Under the pieces are notes generated by a model, which searched no databases, was not told the DNA's origin, and saw nothing but the letters and a program-made list of their open reading frames with translations. The translations under genes and the position numbers were made by a program. A DNA stretch of 64,000 nucleotides. Origin: Geobacillus thermoleovorans (GTDB taxonomy: Bacteria; Bacillota; Bacilli; Bacillales; Anoxybacillaceae). Position 1 is the stretch's first letter, and every line of letters starts with the position of its first letter. Of this stretch, positions 50,390 through 61,063 are shown piece after piece. The stretch spans positions 2,117,001-2,181,000 of the forward strand of contig NZ_CP014335.1 in the NCBI RefSeq assembly GCF_001610955.1, read 5' to 3'.

Positions 50390-50422
50390 CAAAAAAACGC
50401 CCCAAAAGCGAATGCTTTTGGG
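50390..50422 (-). terminator. Terminator of the nag operon
   Basis: On the minus strand CCCAAAAGC-ATTC-GCTTTTGGG is followed by GCGTTTTTTT, about 22 nt after the last gene. Confidence 0.9.
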
Positions 50423-50443
50423 ACCGACTGATCATATTCCACT

Positions 50444-51361
50444 TTATCTCAACGGCGATCTTGCCATGCGAATATACGTATGGCGTCTGCCGCGAATGGC
50501 GATCGAATACGCCATAATATTCTCTGGAACAGCGATGCCATGATAGCCAGCGTCGCCGATATGATGTAGATCCGCCCCAGCCATTTTGCTTGCAAGCGCG
50601 ATTTGACGAATCGTACTCTCGTCAGCTCCTTCTTGGCTTGTGCCGATCGTCAGCATCGCAAGCGCCCCATGTTCATGCGCCACCTGAACAAGCTTCTCTG
50701 TCTTGTCTAATGTCACCCCCGGCACCGTTCCAGGAGCCGGCATCAAAACGACATCCGCACCAGCGTGAATGAAACGCACCACCACTTCTTCCGATACGAT
50801 CCCGCTTCCCGCTTCATCGGCAACGCCTGCCGCGTGCATTTTCCCAGCCATCACGAGAGCATCCTCGCCTAAAATGGACCGCGCCGTTTCGATGGCTTTC
50901 ACAATCTCATCATTCGTCACGCCTGTTTTCGGGTTTCCGGTTAGGCAAACAAAATCAAATCCTAGCTGTTTTGCTTGTTGTAGCGACTCGGCCGTTGCCA
51001 TTCTCCCTTTTGGCAGCGTCGCAAGCTCCTCAAGCTGTTTTGCATTTGGGTCAACCGGCTCCAAATTGACGCCAACCGGGCGCCCTGTCAACTGCTTTAA
51101 CCGTTCCACCATTTGATTCGGTTCGTTCGTGTCCAACCCGTTCACAACCGGCCGGAACACATCGAACCAATTCAACAACAGCAAATCCGCCCCAAACGCC
51201 GTGGCCAGTTCAGCGTTGGTGACCGCCGGATACAGCGGCGCGAATTCCCCGACGACTTCCGCGACGATCACCCTGCCTTCTGACGCTTGAATCGATTGTT
51301 TTAACTGTTTTCCTGTCATCCGACGAAAATCGGAGGCGTTGCAATCCAACAGCCGCTTCAC
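50444..51361 (-). CDS. DUF7916-like TIM-barrel protein in the nag operon
   Basis: A 305-residue protein starting MKRLLDCNASDFRRMTGKQL. Its alternating strand/helix pattern (LLLLNWFDV; VGVNLEPVD; FVCLTGNP; ALVMAGKMH; ADVVLMPAPGT; AMLTIGTS) looks like a (beta/alpha)8 barrel, of the kind seen in PEP-mutase or phosphosugar enzymes. I place it in the DUF7916 family from memory; no catalytic role is established. GTG at 51361 follows GGGGGAG. It is last gene of the GlcNAc operon, 49 nt after nagP. Confidence 0.7.
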   Translation of the reverse strand: MKRLLDCNASDFRRMTGKQLKQSIQASEGRVIVAEVVGEFAPLYPAVTNAELATAFGADLLLLNWFDVFRPVVNGLDTNEPNQMVERLKQLTGRPVGVNLEPVDPNAKQLEELATLPKGRMATAESLQQAKQLGFDFVCLTGNPKTGVTNDEIVKAIETARSILGEDALVMAGKMHAAGVADEAGSGIVSEEVVVRFIHAGADVVLMPAPGTVPGVTLDKTEKLVQVAHEHGALAMLTIGTSQEGADESTIRQIALASKMAGADLHHIGDAGYHGIAVPENIMAYSIAIRGRRHTYIRMARSPLR

Positions 51362-51410
51362 CGGAGCTCCCCCTTTCTGGCGTCCCTTAAAAGAACGGCT
51401 TCGTTGTTCC

Positions 51411-52775
51411 TTATTTTCTCATAGCGTTGGCCAGAAATTCGACATCCGTGCCAACGACCACTTGCAAATCCGTTTGGTTGAGGCGAAGCACGCCTTTCGC
51501 TCCCAAACGTTTCAATTCTGCTTCGTTGACTTTTGACATGTCTTTCACTTTTAGGCGCAAGCGTGTGACACAATTGTCAATTTGCGCGAGATTATCTTTT
51601 CCTCCTAACGCCTCGATATATTTTGCAGCAAGGTCCTCGTATTTGACGCCCAACTGCGCCGCACCGCTGTCGGCAAACTCTCCCTCTACCTCATCTTCAC
51701 GCCCCGGCGTTTTCAAATCGAGCTTCGTAATGAGGAAATAGAAGACGACGAAATAGACGACAGCATATACAAGACCTTGAACAATCAACAAATACGGTTT
51801 TTTCGCAATGCCGTAGTTTAAGAAAAAGTCAATCGCCCCGGCCGAGAACGTAAACCCGTGGTGGATGTCAAGCATTGTCGCCACTGCGAGCGACAAGCCG
51901 GTCAACACGGCATGGACAACGTAGAGCAATGGCGATAAAAACATGAATAGAAACTCAATTGGCTCCGTAATCCCGGTTAAAAACGACGTCAACGCCACGC
52001 CAAGGAGCGCGCCGGCGACCGCTTTGCGACGCTCTTTTTTCGCCGCCGCGATCATCGCCAGCGCTGCCGCGGGCAGGCCAAACATCATGATCGGGAAGAA
52101 GCCGGCCATAAAAATGCCCGCATCCGGGTCGCCGGCGAAAAAGCGGCTTAAATCGCCCGTTTTTCCGTTATACTCGCCAAACACAAACCAGACGAAGCTG
52201 TTTAACACATGGTGCAATCCGACTGGAATGAGCAACCGGTTGAGGAACCCGAAAATGCCGACGCCAACCGCCCCGGCACCAACGATCCAATGGCCGACCG
52301 CGTTGATGCCATCTTGAATCGGCGGCCATACATAGCCAAAAATCAAGGCAAGCACGAGCATGACAAGCGATGTCACGATCGGCACAAACCGCCGTCCGCC
52401 GAAGAAGCCTAGCCAGTCGGGCAACTTGATATCATGGTAACGGTTGTATAAAAGCCCGGCGATCACTCCGGAGATGATGCCGCCTAATACGGACATATTG
52501 ATGTCTTTATCAATCGCGGCGGCCCCTTTTGTCAAGACAAAGTAGCCGATCGCCCCAGCAAGCGCCGCCGCGCCGTTGCCGTCTTTCGAAAAACCGATGG
52601 CCACGCCGATGGCGAAAATGAGCGCTAAATTGGAAAACACTGCATCGCCTGCGGCTGCGATAAACGGAATATTCAATAAATCAGGCTGACCGAGCCGAAG
52701 CAACAATCCTGCCGCCGGCAAAACGGCAATCGGCAGCATTAATGCTTTTCCAAGCCGCTGTAAAAAGCCTAACAT
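51411..52775 (-). CDS. nagP: N-acetylglucosamine PTS transporter EIICB (NagP)
   Basis: A 454-residue protein. The EIIC domain (about 1-355) has ten or so membrane segments and the sugar motif GITEPIEFLFMF. The C-terminal EIIB domain (about 375-454) has the phosphocysteine in DNCVTRLRL. There is no EIIA domain, so a shared EIIA (for example of the glucose PTS) must supply phosphate. The ATG at 52775 (or 52778) overlaps the nagR stop. GlcNAc specificity is from the operon. Confidence 0.92.
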   Translation of the reverse strand: MLGFLQRLGKALMLPIAVLPAAGLLLRLGQPDLLNIPFIAAAGDAVFSNLALIFAIGVAIGFSKDGNGAAALAGAIGYFVLTKGAAAIDKDINMSVLGGIISGVIAGLLYNRYHDIKLPDWLGFFGGRRFVPIVTSLVMLVLALIFGYVWPPIQDGINAVGHWIVGAGAVGVGIFGFLNRLLIPVGLHHVLNSFVWFVFGEYNGKTGDLSRFFAGDPDAGIFMAGFFPIMMFGLPAAALAMIAAAKKERRKAVAGALLGVALTSFLTGITEPIEFLFMFLSPLLYVVHAVLTGLSLAVATMLDIHHGFTFSAGAIDFFLNYGIAKKPYLLIVQGLVYAVVYFVVFYFLITKLDLKTPGREDEVEGEFADSGAAQLGVKYEDLAAKYIEALGGKDNLAQIDNCVTRLRLKVKDMSKVNEAELKRLGAKGVLRLNQTDLQVVVGTDVEFLANAMRK

Positions 52776-53506
52776 CATGATCCTCCCCTTTTCATCTCAA
52801 TCATAAATTTGTACCGGTCGCCGCGGTACACCGATTTGACGACTTCAAGCGGCCGACCGTCGACAAGGTGCGTGCGGCGCTCAAGCAATAGCACCGGAGC
52901 CCCTTCTTTCATCTTCAGATGCTCCGCCTCCACCTTGCGGGCGACAGATGCTTCCAATGTTTGAACAGCGGAGCCGATGATCATCCCTTTTTCTTTTTCG
53001 ATAAATTCATAGACGGAACCGCTTACAACATCACGCGTCAGTCCGGGGACGAGATTGACCGGAATGTACAGCGTCTCCAACGCCATCGGCAAGCCGTCGG
53101 CCAACCGAAGGCGGCGGACTTCGTAAAGGTCATCGCCTTCCGTGACGCCAAGCCCTTCAGCGAGTTTCTCGGAAGCTGGAACCATCTCAAAGCTGAGGAC
53201 GATCGTGCCGGGCTCCATGCCGCGCGCCCGCATATCTTCGGAAAAGCTCGTCAGCCCTTTCAGCGGCTGCTCGATTTTTTGGGCGGCGACAAATGTTCCT
53301 TTCCCGCGCCGGCGGATGAGATAGCCATCGTTCACTAAATTGTTGACCGCCTGCCGAACGGTCATCCGGCTGATGTCATACATTTCCGCCAACTCGCGCT
53401 CAGACGGGATCATTTCGCCCGGCTGCCACTCCCCTTTTTCGATCTTTTCTTTCATATATTGCTCGAGCTGATAGTAAATCGGAATCGGCGACTGTTTATC
53501 GATCAC
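52775..53506 (-). CDS. nagR: GntR/HutC-type transcriptional repressor NagR
   Basis: A 243-residue regulator: N-terminal winged HTH (SERELAEMYDISRMTVRQAV, about 35-54) and a C-terminal UTRA effector domain (about 90-235). NagR (YvoA) represses nag genes and is released by glucosamine-6-phosphate or GlcNAc-6-phosphate. GTG start at 53506 overlaps the nagB stop by 4 nt. Its likely operator is at 55500-55519. Confidence 0.93.
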   Translation of the reverse strand: MIDKQSPIPIYYQLEQYMKEKIEKGEWQPGEMIPSERELAEMYDISRMTVRQAVNNLVNDGYLIRRRGKGTFVAAQKIEQPLKGLTSFSEDMRARGMEPGTIVLSFEMVPASEKLAEGLGVTEGDDLYEVRRLRLADGLPMALETLYIPVNLVPGLTRDVVSGSVYEFIEKEKGMIIGSAVQTLEASVARKVEAEHLKMKEGAPVLLLERRTHLVDGRPLEVVKSVYRGDRYKFMIEMKRGGS

Positions 53507-54264
53507 GGCGCATCCACCCGCCGCTTTTCCTTTGGGATGAGCGAGAGCGCCTCGCAGTCGGCGATGATCGTCACGTCCGGATGAAGGTGAAGCGCTGAAG
53601 CCGGCAAGTCCGGTGTGACAACGCCTTCGAGAAGCCGGGCCATGGCGTCCGCTTTTTCCTCCCCTGACGCCAACAGCACGATGCGGCGGCTGCGCAAAAT
53701 GGTCGCAATTCCCATCGTAATGGCATAGCGCGGCACGTTATCAAGCGATGGAAAAAAGCGGGCGTTCGCTTCCCGTGTCAGCTCGGTCAGCTCGACGACG
53801 TGGGTGGCTGTCGAAAATGGCGTTCCTGGCTCGTTAAAGCCGATATGGCCGTTGCGGCCGATGCCCAAGAGCTGCAAATCGATGCCGCCCAATTCATCGA
53901 TGAGCCGCTCGTAACGGCGGCATTCTTCGTCAAGATCAGCGGCCAAGCCATCCGGCACATGCGTCTGATGAAGCGGGATGTCCAATTGGGCAAACAAATG
54001 CTGATTCATATAATAGCGATAGCTGTTCGGATGATCCGGGCCAAGGCCTACGTATTCATCCAAATTGACCGTGCGCACGAGCCGATACGATGTCCCATGC
54101 TGCCGATGATCGGCGGCCAATTCGCGGTACACACCGAGCACGGTCGAGCCGGTCGCCAAGCCGAGAACGGCGTTCGGCTTTTCCTTGACTTGTTTGATGA
54201 TGATGTCCGCCGCCTGACGGCTCATCTCTGCGTAGTCAGCAACTTTCAAAAGCTTCATGGCCAT
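53503..54264 (-). CDS. nagB: Glucosamine-6-phosphate deaminase
   Basis: A 253-residue protein with LGLATGSTVLGVYREL (phosphate loop), the catalytic NLDEY (Asp about 73) and GIGRNGHIGFNEPG (His about 144). It converts GlcN-6-P to fructose-6-P and ammonia. The ATG at 54264 overlaps the nagA end and follows AAAGGAG; a second ATG at 54258 is possible. Confidence 0.95.
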   Translation of the reverse strand: MAMKLLKVADYAEMSRQAADIIIKQVKEKPNAVLGLATGSTVLGVYRELAADHRQHGTSYRLVRTVNLDEYVGLGPDHPNSYRYYMNQHLFAQLDIPLHQTHVPDGLAADLDEECRRYERLIDELGGIDLQLLGIGRNGHIGFNEPGTPFSTATHVVELTELTREANARFFPSLDNVPRYAITMGIATILRSRRIVLLASGEEKADAMARLLEGVVTPDLPASALHLHPDVTIIADCEALSLIPKEKRRVDAP

Positions 54265-55457
54265 CGCTCTCCACTCCTTTCATCCGGCTTGCGATAGGCA
54301 AGGGCGCCGCGGCAAAACGTCATCATGACTTCATATCGTTCATTCAAAACGACGACATCGGCGTCTTTGCCGGGCCGCAAGCTGCCTTTCCGATCAAGCA
54401 AGCCAAGCTGTTTCGCCGGATTCCAGCTCGCCATGCGGATCACCTCTTCAAGCGTGCAGCCAGTATAATCGAGCACACGGCGGATGGCCTCGCCAAGCTT
54501 GAGCACGCTTCCCGCCAGCGTGCCGTCGGCAAGCCGCGCCTCTTGGCCCCGAACAGTCACCTCTTGGCCGCCAAGTTCATACCGCCCATCACCTAGACAT
54601 TTCGCCCGCATGGCATCGGTGATTAATATGAGCCCATCGCTTCCTTTATTCCGGTAAGCGAAGCGGACCATCGGCGGCGCAACGTGCAACCCGTCGGCGA
54701 TCAGCTCGCACATCACTTCTTCAAACATAAGCACAGCACCGGCGACACCCGGTTCACGGTGATGGATGCCGCGCATCCCATTGAACAGGTGGGTCGCATG
54801 CGTCACCCCTGCATGGACCGCCGCTTTTACTTCGTCGTAAACGGCATCGGAATGGCCGATCGAAGCGATCACACCCGTCTGTTTCAAGTAGGCGGCAAGT
54901 TCCAGCCCCCCGTTCCGCTCTGGGGCAAGCGTGACAAGGCGGATATGGCCGCCCGCCGCCTTTTGCCAGTGCTGGAACAGTGAGATGTCCGGATCGGCGA
55001 GATGGCGCGGGTGCTGCGCTCCGGCGCGCTTCGGCGACAAAAACGGTCCTTCCAGATGAACACCGAGCACTTCGGCCGCTCCCGGCCTGTTCGCCTCCGC
55101 CATATAGCGAGCGACGTTGCGAAGCGCGGCTTCGATTTGTTCGCTTGGCGCTGTCATCGTCGTCGCCAAAAAGCTCGTCGTCCCTTCCGCCGGCAAAGCG
55201 TTGGCCATCTTGTAAAGCGCCTCCGGGGTCGCATCCATGACATCCGCCCCAGCCGCCCCATGAATATGGACGTCGATGAATCCCGGCACGATGAAAAACC
55301 GTGAGGAAAGCTCGATCACTTCCGCCCCTGCATCAGTTGGGCATGACGACATCGGCCCGATCGCGGCCACTTTTTCCCCTTCGATCAGCACATACCCTTG
55401 TTCAATGTTTCCTGTTTCTGCATACACCTCGGCATTTTTCAATATCCACCGCTTCAT
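54255..55457 (-). CDS. nagA: N-acetylglucosamine-6-phosphate deacetylase
   Basis: A 400-residue amidohydrolase: HxH motif PGFIDVHIHGAAG, metal ligands in LEGPFLSP, IGHSDAVYDE, THLFNGM and catalytic Asp in LITDAM. It removes the acetyl group from GlcNAc-6-P. The ATG at 55457 follows GTGGGG. It is first gene of nagA-nagB-nagR-nagP-DUF7916, with a promoter and operator directly upstream. Confidence 0.95.
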   Translation of the reverse strand: MKRWILKNAEVYAETGNIEQGYVLIEGEKVAAIGPMSSCPTDAGAEVIELSSRFFIVPGFIDVHIHGAAGADVMDATPEALYKMANALPAEGTTSFLATTMTAPSEQIEAALRNVARYMAEANRPGAAEVLGVHLEGPFLSPKRAGAQHPRHLADPDISLFQHWQKAAGGHIRLVTLAPERNGGLELAAYLKQTGVIASIGHSDAVYDEVKAAVHAGVTHATHLFNGMRGIHHREPGVAGAVLMFEEVMCELIADGLHVAPPMVRFAYRNKGSDGLILITDAMRAKCLGDGRYELGGQEVTVRGQEARLADGTLAGSVLKLGEAIRRVLDYTGCTLEEVIRMASWNPAKQLGLLDRKGSLRPGKDADVVVLNERYEVMMTFCRGALAYRKPDERSGERWP

Positions 55458-55482
55458 CGCGATTCCCCACTTTCTGTCTCTC

Positions 55483-55519
55483 ATTATAACATTATATATT
55501 CTAGTTGTCTATACCACTA
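55483..55519 (-). promoter_or_regulatory. nag operon promoter with overlapping NagR-type operator
   Basis: On the minus strand: TAGACA (55511-55506), 17 bp, TATAAT (55488-55483). The imperfect palindrome AGTGGTATAGACAACTAG (about 55517-55500) resembles the dre operator of NagR/DasR and covers the -35, so repression by blocking polymerase is expected. Confidence 0.75.
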
Positions 55520-55549
55520 AAACAAATCCGTCAACCAGCTCGCTTCAGT

Positions 55550-55580
55550 ATGAAAGAAGCAGGGAAGCCGTGGCTTCCCC
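55550..55580 (-). terminator. Terminator of resE
   Basis: On the minus strand GGGAAGCC-AC-GGCTTCCC is followed by TGCTTCTTTC, a weak T tract, 17 nt after resE. Confidence 0.55.
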
Positions 55581-55596
55581 ACTCTTCCAAACGGCG

Positions 55597-57390
55597 CTAC
55601 GCTCCTTTCGGTCCGCGGGCCGGCAAATAAAACGAAAACGTCGTTCCTTCGTTCAGTTTGCTGTGAACGGTAATGAGCCCTTTATGCGCTTCGACGATGT
55701 TTTTGGCGATGGCAAGGCCTAACCCGGTGCCGGAACGGCCGCGCGTGCGCGCTTTATCGGCTTTGTAAAACCGTTCAAACACAAACGGCAAATCCTCTTC
55801 GGGAATGCCGGAACCAGAGTCTTGGACATGGATCGTCACGCCGTCGCCGCTTGGTTCGATGATGAGGCGAACTGTGCCGCCCGATTCCGTATGGCGGATG
55901 GCGTTGTCAATTAAGTTCGTCAGCACCTGTTCGATCCGATCCGGATCGAGAGCGATTTCGATGTCCCGATCGCGAAACTCGGCTGTCAGCTCAATCTGCT
56001 TTTCTTTCGCCAGCCCGTAAAACTTGCGGATCACCCGCTCGATGTAAGGAACAAGCTTGACTTGTTCGTACTCTAGCTCGATATGGCCAGCTTCCATGCG
56101 CGCCAAGTCAAGCAGATCGTTAACAAGGCGGCCCATGCGCAGCGACTCGTCATAAATGACTTTCGCCATCTCTTTCTTCTCTTTTTCGCTCGCCGCGATA
56201 TCGTCGATGATCGCCTCGCTGTAGCCTTGGAGCATGGCAATCGGCGTGCGCAATTCGTGCGAAACGTTGGCGATAAAGTCTTTGCGCAGCTTGTCAAGCC
56301 GCCGCTCTTCGGTCATGTCGCGCAAAACAGCCACCGCGCCGCGCACCATCGTTTTGCCGTACAGCGGCGTCATTAAAATAACCCACGTCCGCCCCTGCAG
56401 CGTCACTTCGGTCGATTGCTCCTTCTCCTCGCGAACGACGCGGGCAAACAGCTCTTTCACTTGCGGCGGCAACGGCGCCATCGCTTCCGCGTCGTTCCCT
56501 TGCTCAAAATACCACGCCTGCAAAAACCGCTCAGCCGGCGGGTTCGTAATCAAAATTTCCCCGTCGCGGTTAAACGTCAAGACGCCGTCGGCCATGCTGC
56601 TTAAAATGCTGGCGAGCTGTTCTTTTTCCTGGTTTAAGGCGTTGATGTTAAACTGCAGACGCCGTCCCATTTGGTTGAACGCCATCGCCAGCCCACCGAT
56701 CTCATCGTTCGTTAAAATCGGCACTTTCATATCGAAATGGCCCCGCGCCATTTCGAACGCGGCTTGCCGCATTTTCCGGAGCGGAGCGGTGATGCGCGTC
56801 GACAAGAAAAAGGCAAAAAACGTCGTCATGACAATGGCGATAAACGCGGCGAGAAAAATTAACTCTTTCGTCCGCTCCGTCGCGTCGGCGATCGCCTCGA
56901 GCGACTGATAGATAAACACAGCTCCTCGGCTGCCATCCGGCATCGACATCGGCACGCCGACAATGATCATATCACGGGGCAGCTTTTCTTTTGGATGCCG
57001 CTCCGGCATATACAAACGCTTTTTCACCGTTTTCCCATCTGTCAGCACACGCCGCAAGTCCCGATCTTGGCGAATCGACGACAGCGGCATATTGTCCAAC
57101 CCAGCATCGCCAGGCGAATACCAATAGTGCGACTCATCGGCGACGATGACGGCTTTCGTTCGATTGTCCACAAGCGTCCAAGCGATCGAGCGGGCAAGCT
57201 GCTCGTCGCGGTAATCGTGCATCACCTCGGCCACTTTTGTCGCCAGGCGGGTCAAGTCGTTTTCCGCTTCCTGCACATAATAATCTTCCAAAAATTTAAT
57301 AAGCAAAATGCTTAAAATAAACAGCACGCACGAAACGAGCAACAAAATCGTAAACCATAGCTTGCCGACGACGCTGCGAAACAGCCACAT
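55597..57390 (-). CDS. resE: Sensor histidine kinase ResE
   Basis: A 597-residue kinase: two membrane helices (about 10-32 and 178-200) flanking an extracellular domain, HAMP (about 200-252), PAS domain (about 262-370), HisKA with phosphoacceptor [13 protein letters not shown] and HATPase_c ([38 protein letters not shown]). ResE senses oxygen limitation and nitric oxide in B. subtilis. The ATG at 57390 shares one base with the resD stop (TAATG). Confidence 0.95.
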   Translation of the reverse strand: MWLFRSVVGKLWFTILLLVSCVLFILSILLIKFLEDYYVQEAENDLTRLATKVAEVMHDYRDEQLARSIAWTLVDNRTKAVIVADESHYWYSPGDAGLDNMPLSSIRQDRDLRRVLTDGKTVKKRLYMPERHPKEKLPRDMIIVGVPMSMPDGSRGAVFIYQSLEAIADATERTKELIFLAAFIAIVMTTFFAFFLSTRITAPLRKMRQAAFEMARGHFDMKVPILTNDEIGGLAMAFNQMGRRLQFNINALNQEKEQLASILSSMADGVLTFNRDGEILITNPPAERFLQAWYFEQGNDAEAMAPLPPQVKELFARVVREEKEQSTEVTLQGRTWVILMTPLYGKTMVRGAVAVLRDMTEERRLDKLRKDFIANVSHELRTPIAMLQGYSEAIIDDIAASEKEKKEMAKVIYDESLRMGRLVNDLLDLARMEAGHIELEYEQVKLVPYIERVIRKFYGLAKEKQIELTAEFRDRDIEIALDPDRIEQVLTNLIDNAIRHTESGGTVRLIIEPSGDGVTIHVQDSGSGIPEEDLPFVFERFYKADKARTRGRSGTGLGLAIAKNIVEAHKGLITVHSKLNEGTTFSFYLPARGPKGA

Positions 57391-58115
57391 TAGTCGCTCA
57401 CTGCCTCAAACTTGTAGCCGACGCCCCAGACGGTGACGATCATTTTTCCCGCCTGCGGCGACGCTTTATTCAACTTTTCGCGCAACCGTTTAATGTGGGT
57501 GTCGACCGTGCGCAAGTCGCCGAAAAACTCGTAATGCCATACTTCTTTGAGCAGCTGTTCGCGGTCGAACACTTTGTCGGGCGAGCGGGCCAGAAAGAGA
57601 AGCAGCTCATATTCTTTCGGCGTTAAGCTGACTTCCTTGCCGTCGACCGTCACCCGGTGGGCATCGTTGTCAATCGTCAAATGCGGAAACACAAGCACGT
57701 CTTTCGCCGTCGTCTCCACCGGCGCGTAGGCGGCGTTCGCCGCGCGGCGCAACAGCGCTTTTACGCGCAGCACGACTTCGCGCGGACTGAACGGCTTGAC
57801 AATGTAATCATCCGTGCCGACTTCAAACCCTTGCACGCGGTTGGATTCTTCGCCTTTTGCCGTCAACATCATAATCGGCGTCGTTTTTTGCGCGCGGATT
57901 TCTTTGCACACCTCAATTCCATCTTTGCCCGGCAGCATCAGATCGAGCAAAATGACATCATAATCATTCGTCAACGCCTTCTCCAACGCTTCATTGCCGT
58001 CACCGGCCTCATCGATCACATAGTTTTCCCGCTCCAAATACATTTTCAAGAGCCGCCGGATGCGCTCTTCATCGTCAACCACTAAAATACGGACGGTTTT
58101 TTCTTGTTTTTCCAA
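57390..58115 (-). CDS. resD: Response regulator ResD
   Basis: A 241-residue OmpR-type regulator: receiver domain with [10 protein letters not shown], phospho-Asp in [13 protein letters not shown] (about 57) and Lys in [11 protein letters not shown]; winged-helix C-terminus (about 140-235: [35 protein letters not shown]). It activates respiration genes. The start is TTG at 58115, 7 nt after GGAGGGTG. A terminator after resC separates it from resABC, though readthrough is common in this locus. Confidence 0.94.
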   Translation of the reverse strand: MEKQEKTVRILVVDDEERIRRLLKMYLERENYVIDEAGDGNEALEKALTNDYDVILLDLMLPGKDGIEVCKEIRAQKTTPIMMLTAKGEESNRVQGFEVGTDDYIVKPFSPREVVLRVKALLRRAANAAYAPVETTAKDVLVFPHLTIDNDAHRVTVDGKEVSLTPKEYELLLFLARSPDKVFDREQLLKEVWHYEFFGDLRTVDTHIKRLREKLNKASPQAGKMIVTVWGVGYKFEAVSD

Positions 58116-58168
58116 TGCTTTGCACCCTCCCATCATCAATGGAAACACTCCCTATTTTCTAGTTTACC

Positions 58169-58203
58169 GAAAAACCGGATGCTCGCCAACAGAGCATCCG
58201 GTT
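58169..58203 (-). terminator. Terminator between resC and resD
   Basis: On the minus strand AACCGGATGCTC-TGTTGGC-GAGCATCCGGTT followed by TTTC. It lies directly after the resC stop. Confidence 0.85.
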
Positions 58204-58211
58204 GTTTTCCA

Positions 58212-59405
58212 TTATGTTCCGGCGTACGAGTGCAATCCCGCAATGACGAGGTTGACCGCCACTAAGTTAAACATAATAATGGCAAAGCCGATGACGGCGA
58301 GCCATGCCGACTTTTCACCATGCCAGCCTTTTGACAAACGAAGGTGCAAAAAGGCAGCGTAAAACAGCCAAGTGATAAGCGCCCATACTTCTTTCGGGTC
58401 CCAGCCCCAAAAACGCGTCCAGGCGATTTGCGCCCAAATCATCGCGAAAATGAGCGCCCCGAGCGTAAACACCGGAAAGCCGATCGCCACCGCCCGATAG
58501 CTGATCTCATCGGTCAAATCCAAGTTAACGTTCTTCACGAGCGGCTTGAGCGCGGCGGCAACGCGCTTGCGCAAGAGAAGCCGAAGCATGATGTACAGCG
58601 CCGTTCCGGCTATGAGCGACCAGATGACCGTATTGAGCTTTCTTGCATTGATGATCGCCGGCATCTCAACAAGCGGCTCCATGCGGCCGGCGCTTTCTTT
58701 CATAAGCTCCCCTTTGTGCGGCCCAACGAGCGCCGGCATATCGTAGATGACCTCAACCGTCTGCTTGTTTTTGTCCACCCACGTGAACTTCGCTTCATAC
58801 CCAGAAAGACCGAACGCTGTCGAAACGATGACAAAGCCGAGCGTGGTAATTAAGCAAAACATGACCACTTCGAGCCAAAACGTCCGTTTCGACGGCTTCG
58901 ATTGATCGACGACGCGAATCAAATAGATGAGCCCAGCGACAAAGCTGATGGCCAAAATCGCTTCACCAGCCGCCGCCGTCGTCACATGGATGTGCAGCCA
59001 ATCGCTTTGCAAGGCGGGAATGAGCGGCGAAATTTCCCGCGGAAACATGCTTGCGTAAGCAATCACAAGCAACGCGACCGGCAGCGCAAACAAGCCGAGC
59101 ACACTCAGCCGGTAAATGAAATAAATAATAATGAAAGCAGCAACCAGCATCATGCCGAAAAAGGTCGTAAACTCGAACAAGTTGCTCACGGGCGCGTGCC
59201 CGGCGGCGATCCAGCGCGTCACAAAATAGCCGACTTGGGCGAGAAAGCCGATGATCGTCACGGAGATGCCAAGCTGCGACCAACGATCCTTCTCTTGCCG
59301 TTCTTTTCGCTTGTCGCGAATGGCTCCGCCAAAAAAGAACGTGCCGATTAAATATAGAACGAACGCGATATATAGCAACGTGCTGCTAAGCTGTACCATG
59401 TCCAT
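58212..59405 (-). CDS. resC: Cytochrome c biogenesis protein ResC (CcsA/CcsB type)
   Basis: A 397-residue protein with about eight membrane helices, the tryptophan-rich haem-handling signature [20 protein letters not shown] (about 328-347) and conserved His residues ([26 protein letters not shown]). With ResB it moves haem across the membrane and attaches it to apocytochrome c (System II). The ATG at 59405 overlaps the resB end by 20 nt. Confidence 0.95.
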   Translation of the reverse strand: MDMVQLSSTLLYIAFVLYLIGTFFFGGAIRDKRKERQEKDRWSQLGISVTIIGFLAQVGYFVTRWIAAGHAPVSNLFEFTTFFGMMLVAAFIIIYFIYRLSVLGLFALPVALLVIAYASMFPREISPLIPALQSDWLHIHVTTAAAGEAILAISFVAGLIYLIRVVDQSKPSKRTFWLEVVMFCLITTLGFVIVSTAFGLSGYEAKFTWVDKNKQTVEVIYDMPALVGPHKGELMKESAGRMEPLVEMPAIINARKLNTVIWSLIAGTALYIMLRLLLRKRVAAALKPLVKNVNLDLTDEISYRAVAIGFPVFTLGALIFAMIWAQIAWTRFWGWDPKEVWALITWLFYAAFLHLRLSKGWHGEKSAWLAVIGFAIIMFNLVAVNLVIAGLHSYAGT

Positions 59406-61050
59406 GGACTTGTCCCCCTTGTCCGGCTTTTTTGTCGTTTTCGAGCTGATCAGCCGGCATCATGACGCCGGTGCCGTCAAGCAAACGGCGCAGCTCGTTT
59501 TTCAAGCCGAACCAGTTTTTATTCGTGTGCGCGGCAATCCATAGCTCACCGTTTACCCGCTGCACCCAAATGCGGCGGTGGTTCCAATACATCCCTTGGA
59601 TGAGCCCGATCATGAAAATCGCGCCGCCTACCCCTAAAATCCAAAGCGTAAAGTCGCGGCGGACGGTCAAACCGGAGACATTGCGGGTTTGAAGCCCCGC
59701 GAACGCCATTTTGTATTTGTTGTTGCCAAACGGTTCGATCGTCTGCTGGATGGCGACAAAGCTTACTTCCCCTTTCGGACGGTCCGGCGCGTACATTTTG
59801 AACACGAACGCCGGATTGTTCGGCACGCGCGACTTCGTTGACGGATTGCCGTCTTCATCAAACTCAAAATCAGGAAAATAGCTTAATAGCTCAACGCGAT
59901 ACCCATGTCCGAGATTGTACGACTCTTTCGGATCATACAAGTCGACCGTCACCGTGCCGAACGTTTCCCCCGACTGCTTGTCCGCCAACTGAAATGACAT
60001 CGCTTTCGGCTCATTCAAGCGGAAATCGACTTGGTAGAGCGCATAATGGTCGAACTCCAGCGGCTCGTTGACGCGAATCGGATACTCCTTCACTTTTTCA
60101 AGCTTCGGCTTGGCGCCGGGGATCACAGGACCGACACGCTTATACAACACGACGTTTGTTTGATAGTTTTTGGCGATCATCCCGTTGCCGACGCGGTCGA
60201 TGGCAGCGTTGAACACTTCGTTGTCTTTGCCTTTCTCATATGTTTCAAAAATAAATTTTTCACTCTTTAAAAAGTAGCGGCCGTTCGTCCCAGGAATTTC
60301 TTTCGTCTCCCCTTCCGGAATCCACATCACCCGATCGATGTACATGCCGGGAACGGAACGAAGCATCGCCCCGATCAAGAAAATGATGAGGCCGATATGA
60401 TTGACGTACGGCCCCCAGCGGGAAAACCGCCCTTTTTCAGCGAGCAAATGCCCGTCTTCCTCGCGGACATGGTAGCGCCGCGCAGCCAGCCGTTCTTTCA
60501 ACACAGCCATCGTCTTGTCGAGATCGCTCACATGCGAGACGCCAAACAACCGCTGCCGCTCTAAAAAGCGCGGATGGCGCTTCACCCCTTGCCGCTTCAA
60601 GGCGCGGTAAAGCGGAACGACCCGGTCCAAGCTGCAAATGACAAGCGAAACGCCGATTAAGGCGATGAGCAAAATGTACCACCATGAGCCGTACAAGTTG
60701 TTAAAGCCGAGCTCATAATACAGCTTCCCTGCCCAGCCGTACTGCTGCTTATAATACTCCGCCGGATCGACGTTCGGCGGAATATACATTTGCTGAGGGA
60801 AAATCGTGCCGATCGCCGAAGCGATGAGCGTGATGACGATGAGCGCCACCCCGACTTTGACCGACGAGAAAAACGCCCAAATTTGGTCGATCATCGTTTT
60901 TTTGTACGTTTGCGATCGGCGCGCGCTTCCTTCGTAGCGCATGTCCAAAATCAGTTTTTCTCCCAAATCGGCAAGCGGCTTGCCGCACGACTCACAAAAC
61001 GCCGTGCCGTGCGGATTGACATGGCCGCATTCGCATTTGACGTGTTCCAT
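59386..61050 (-). CDS. resB: Cytochrome c biogenesis protein ResB
   Basis: A 554-residue protein with an N-terminal zinc ribbon (CECGH ... CESCG, residues 7-22), four membrane helices and a large extracytoplasmic ResB domain (about 235-470). The zinc ribbon is visible in Geobacillus-type proteins. It works with ResC as the System II haem ligation complex. The ATG at 61050 follows AAGGAG, 13 nt after resA. Confidence 0.95.
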   Translation of the reverse strand: MEHVKCECGHVNPHGTAFCESCGKPLADLGEKLILDMRYEGSARRSQTYKKTMIDQIWAFFSSVKVGVALIVITLIASAIGTIFPQQMYIPPNVDPAEYYKQQYGWAGKLYYELGFNNLYGSWWYILLIALIGVSLVICSLDRVVPLYRALKRQGVKRHPRFLERQRLFGVSHVSDLDKTMAVLKERLAARRYHVREEDGHLLAEKGRFSRWGPYVNHIGLIIFLIGAMLRSVPGMYIDRVMWIPEGETKEIPGTNGRYFLKSEKFIFETYEKGKDNEVFNAAIDRVGNGMIAKNYQTNVVLYKRVGPVIPGAKPKLEKVKEYPIRVNEPLEFDHYALYQVDFRLNEPKAMSFQLADKQSGETFGTVTVDLYDPKESYNLGHGYRVELLSYFPDFEFDEDGNPSTKSRVPNNPAFVFKMYAPDRPKGEVSFVAIQQTIEPFGNNKYKMAFAGLQTRNVSGLTVRRDFTLWILGVGGAIFMIGLIQGMYWNHRRIWVQRVNGELWIAAHTNKNWFGLKNELRRLLDGTGVMMPADQLENDKKAGQGGQVHGHGTA

Positions 61051-61063
61051 GGCGCAAAACTCC

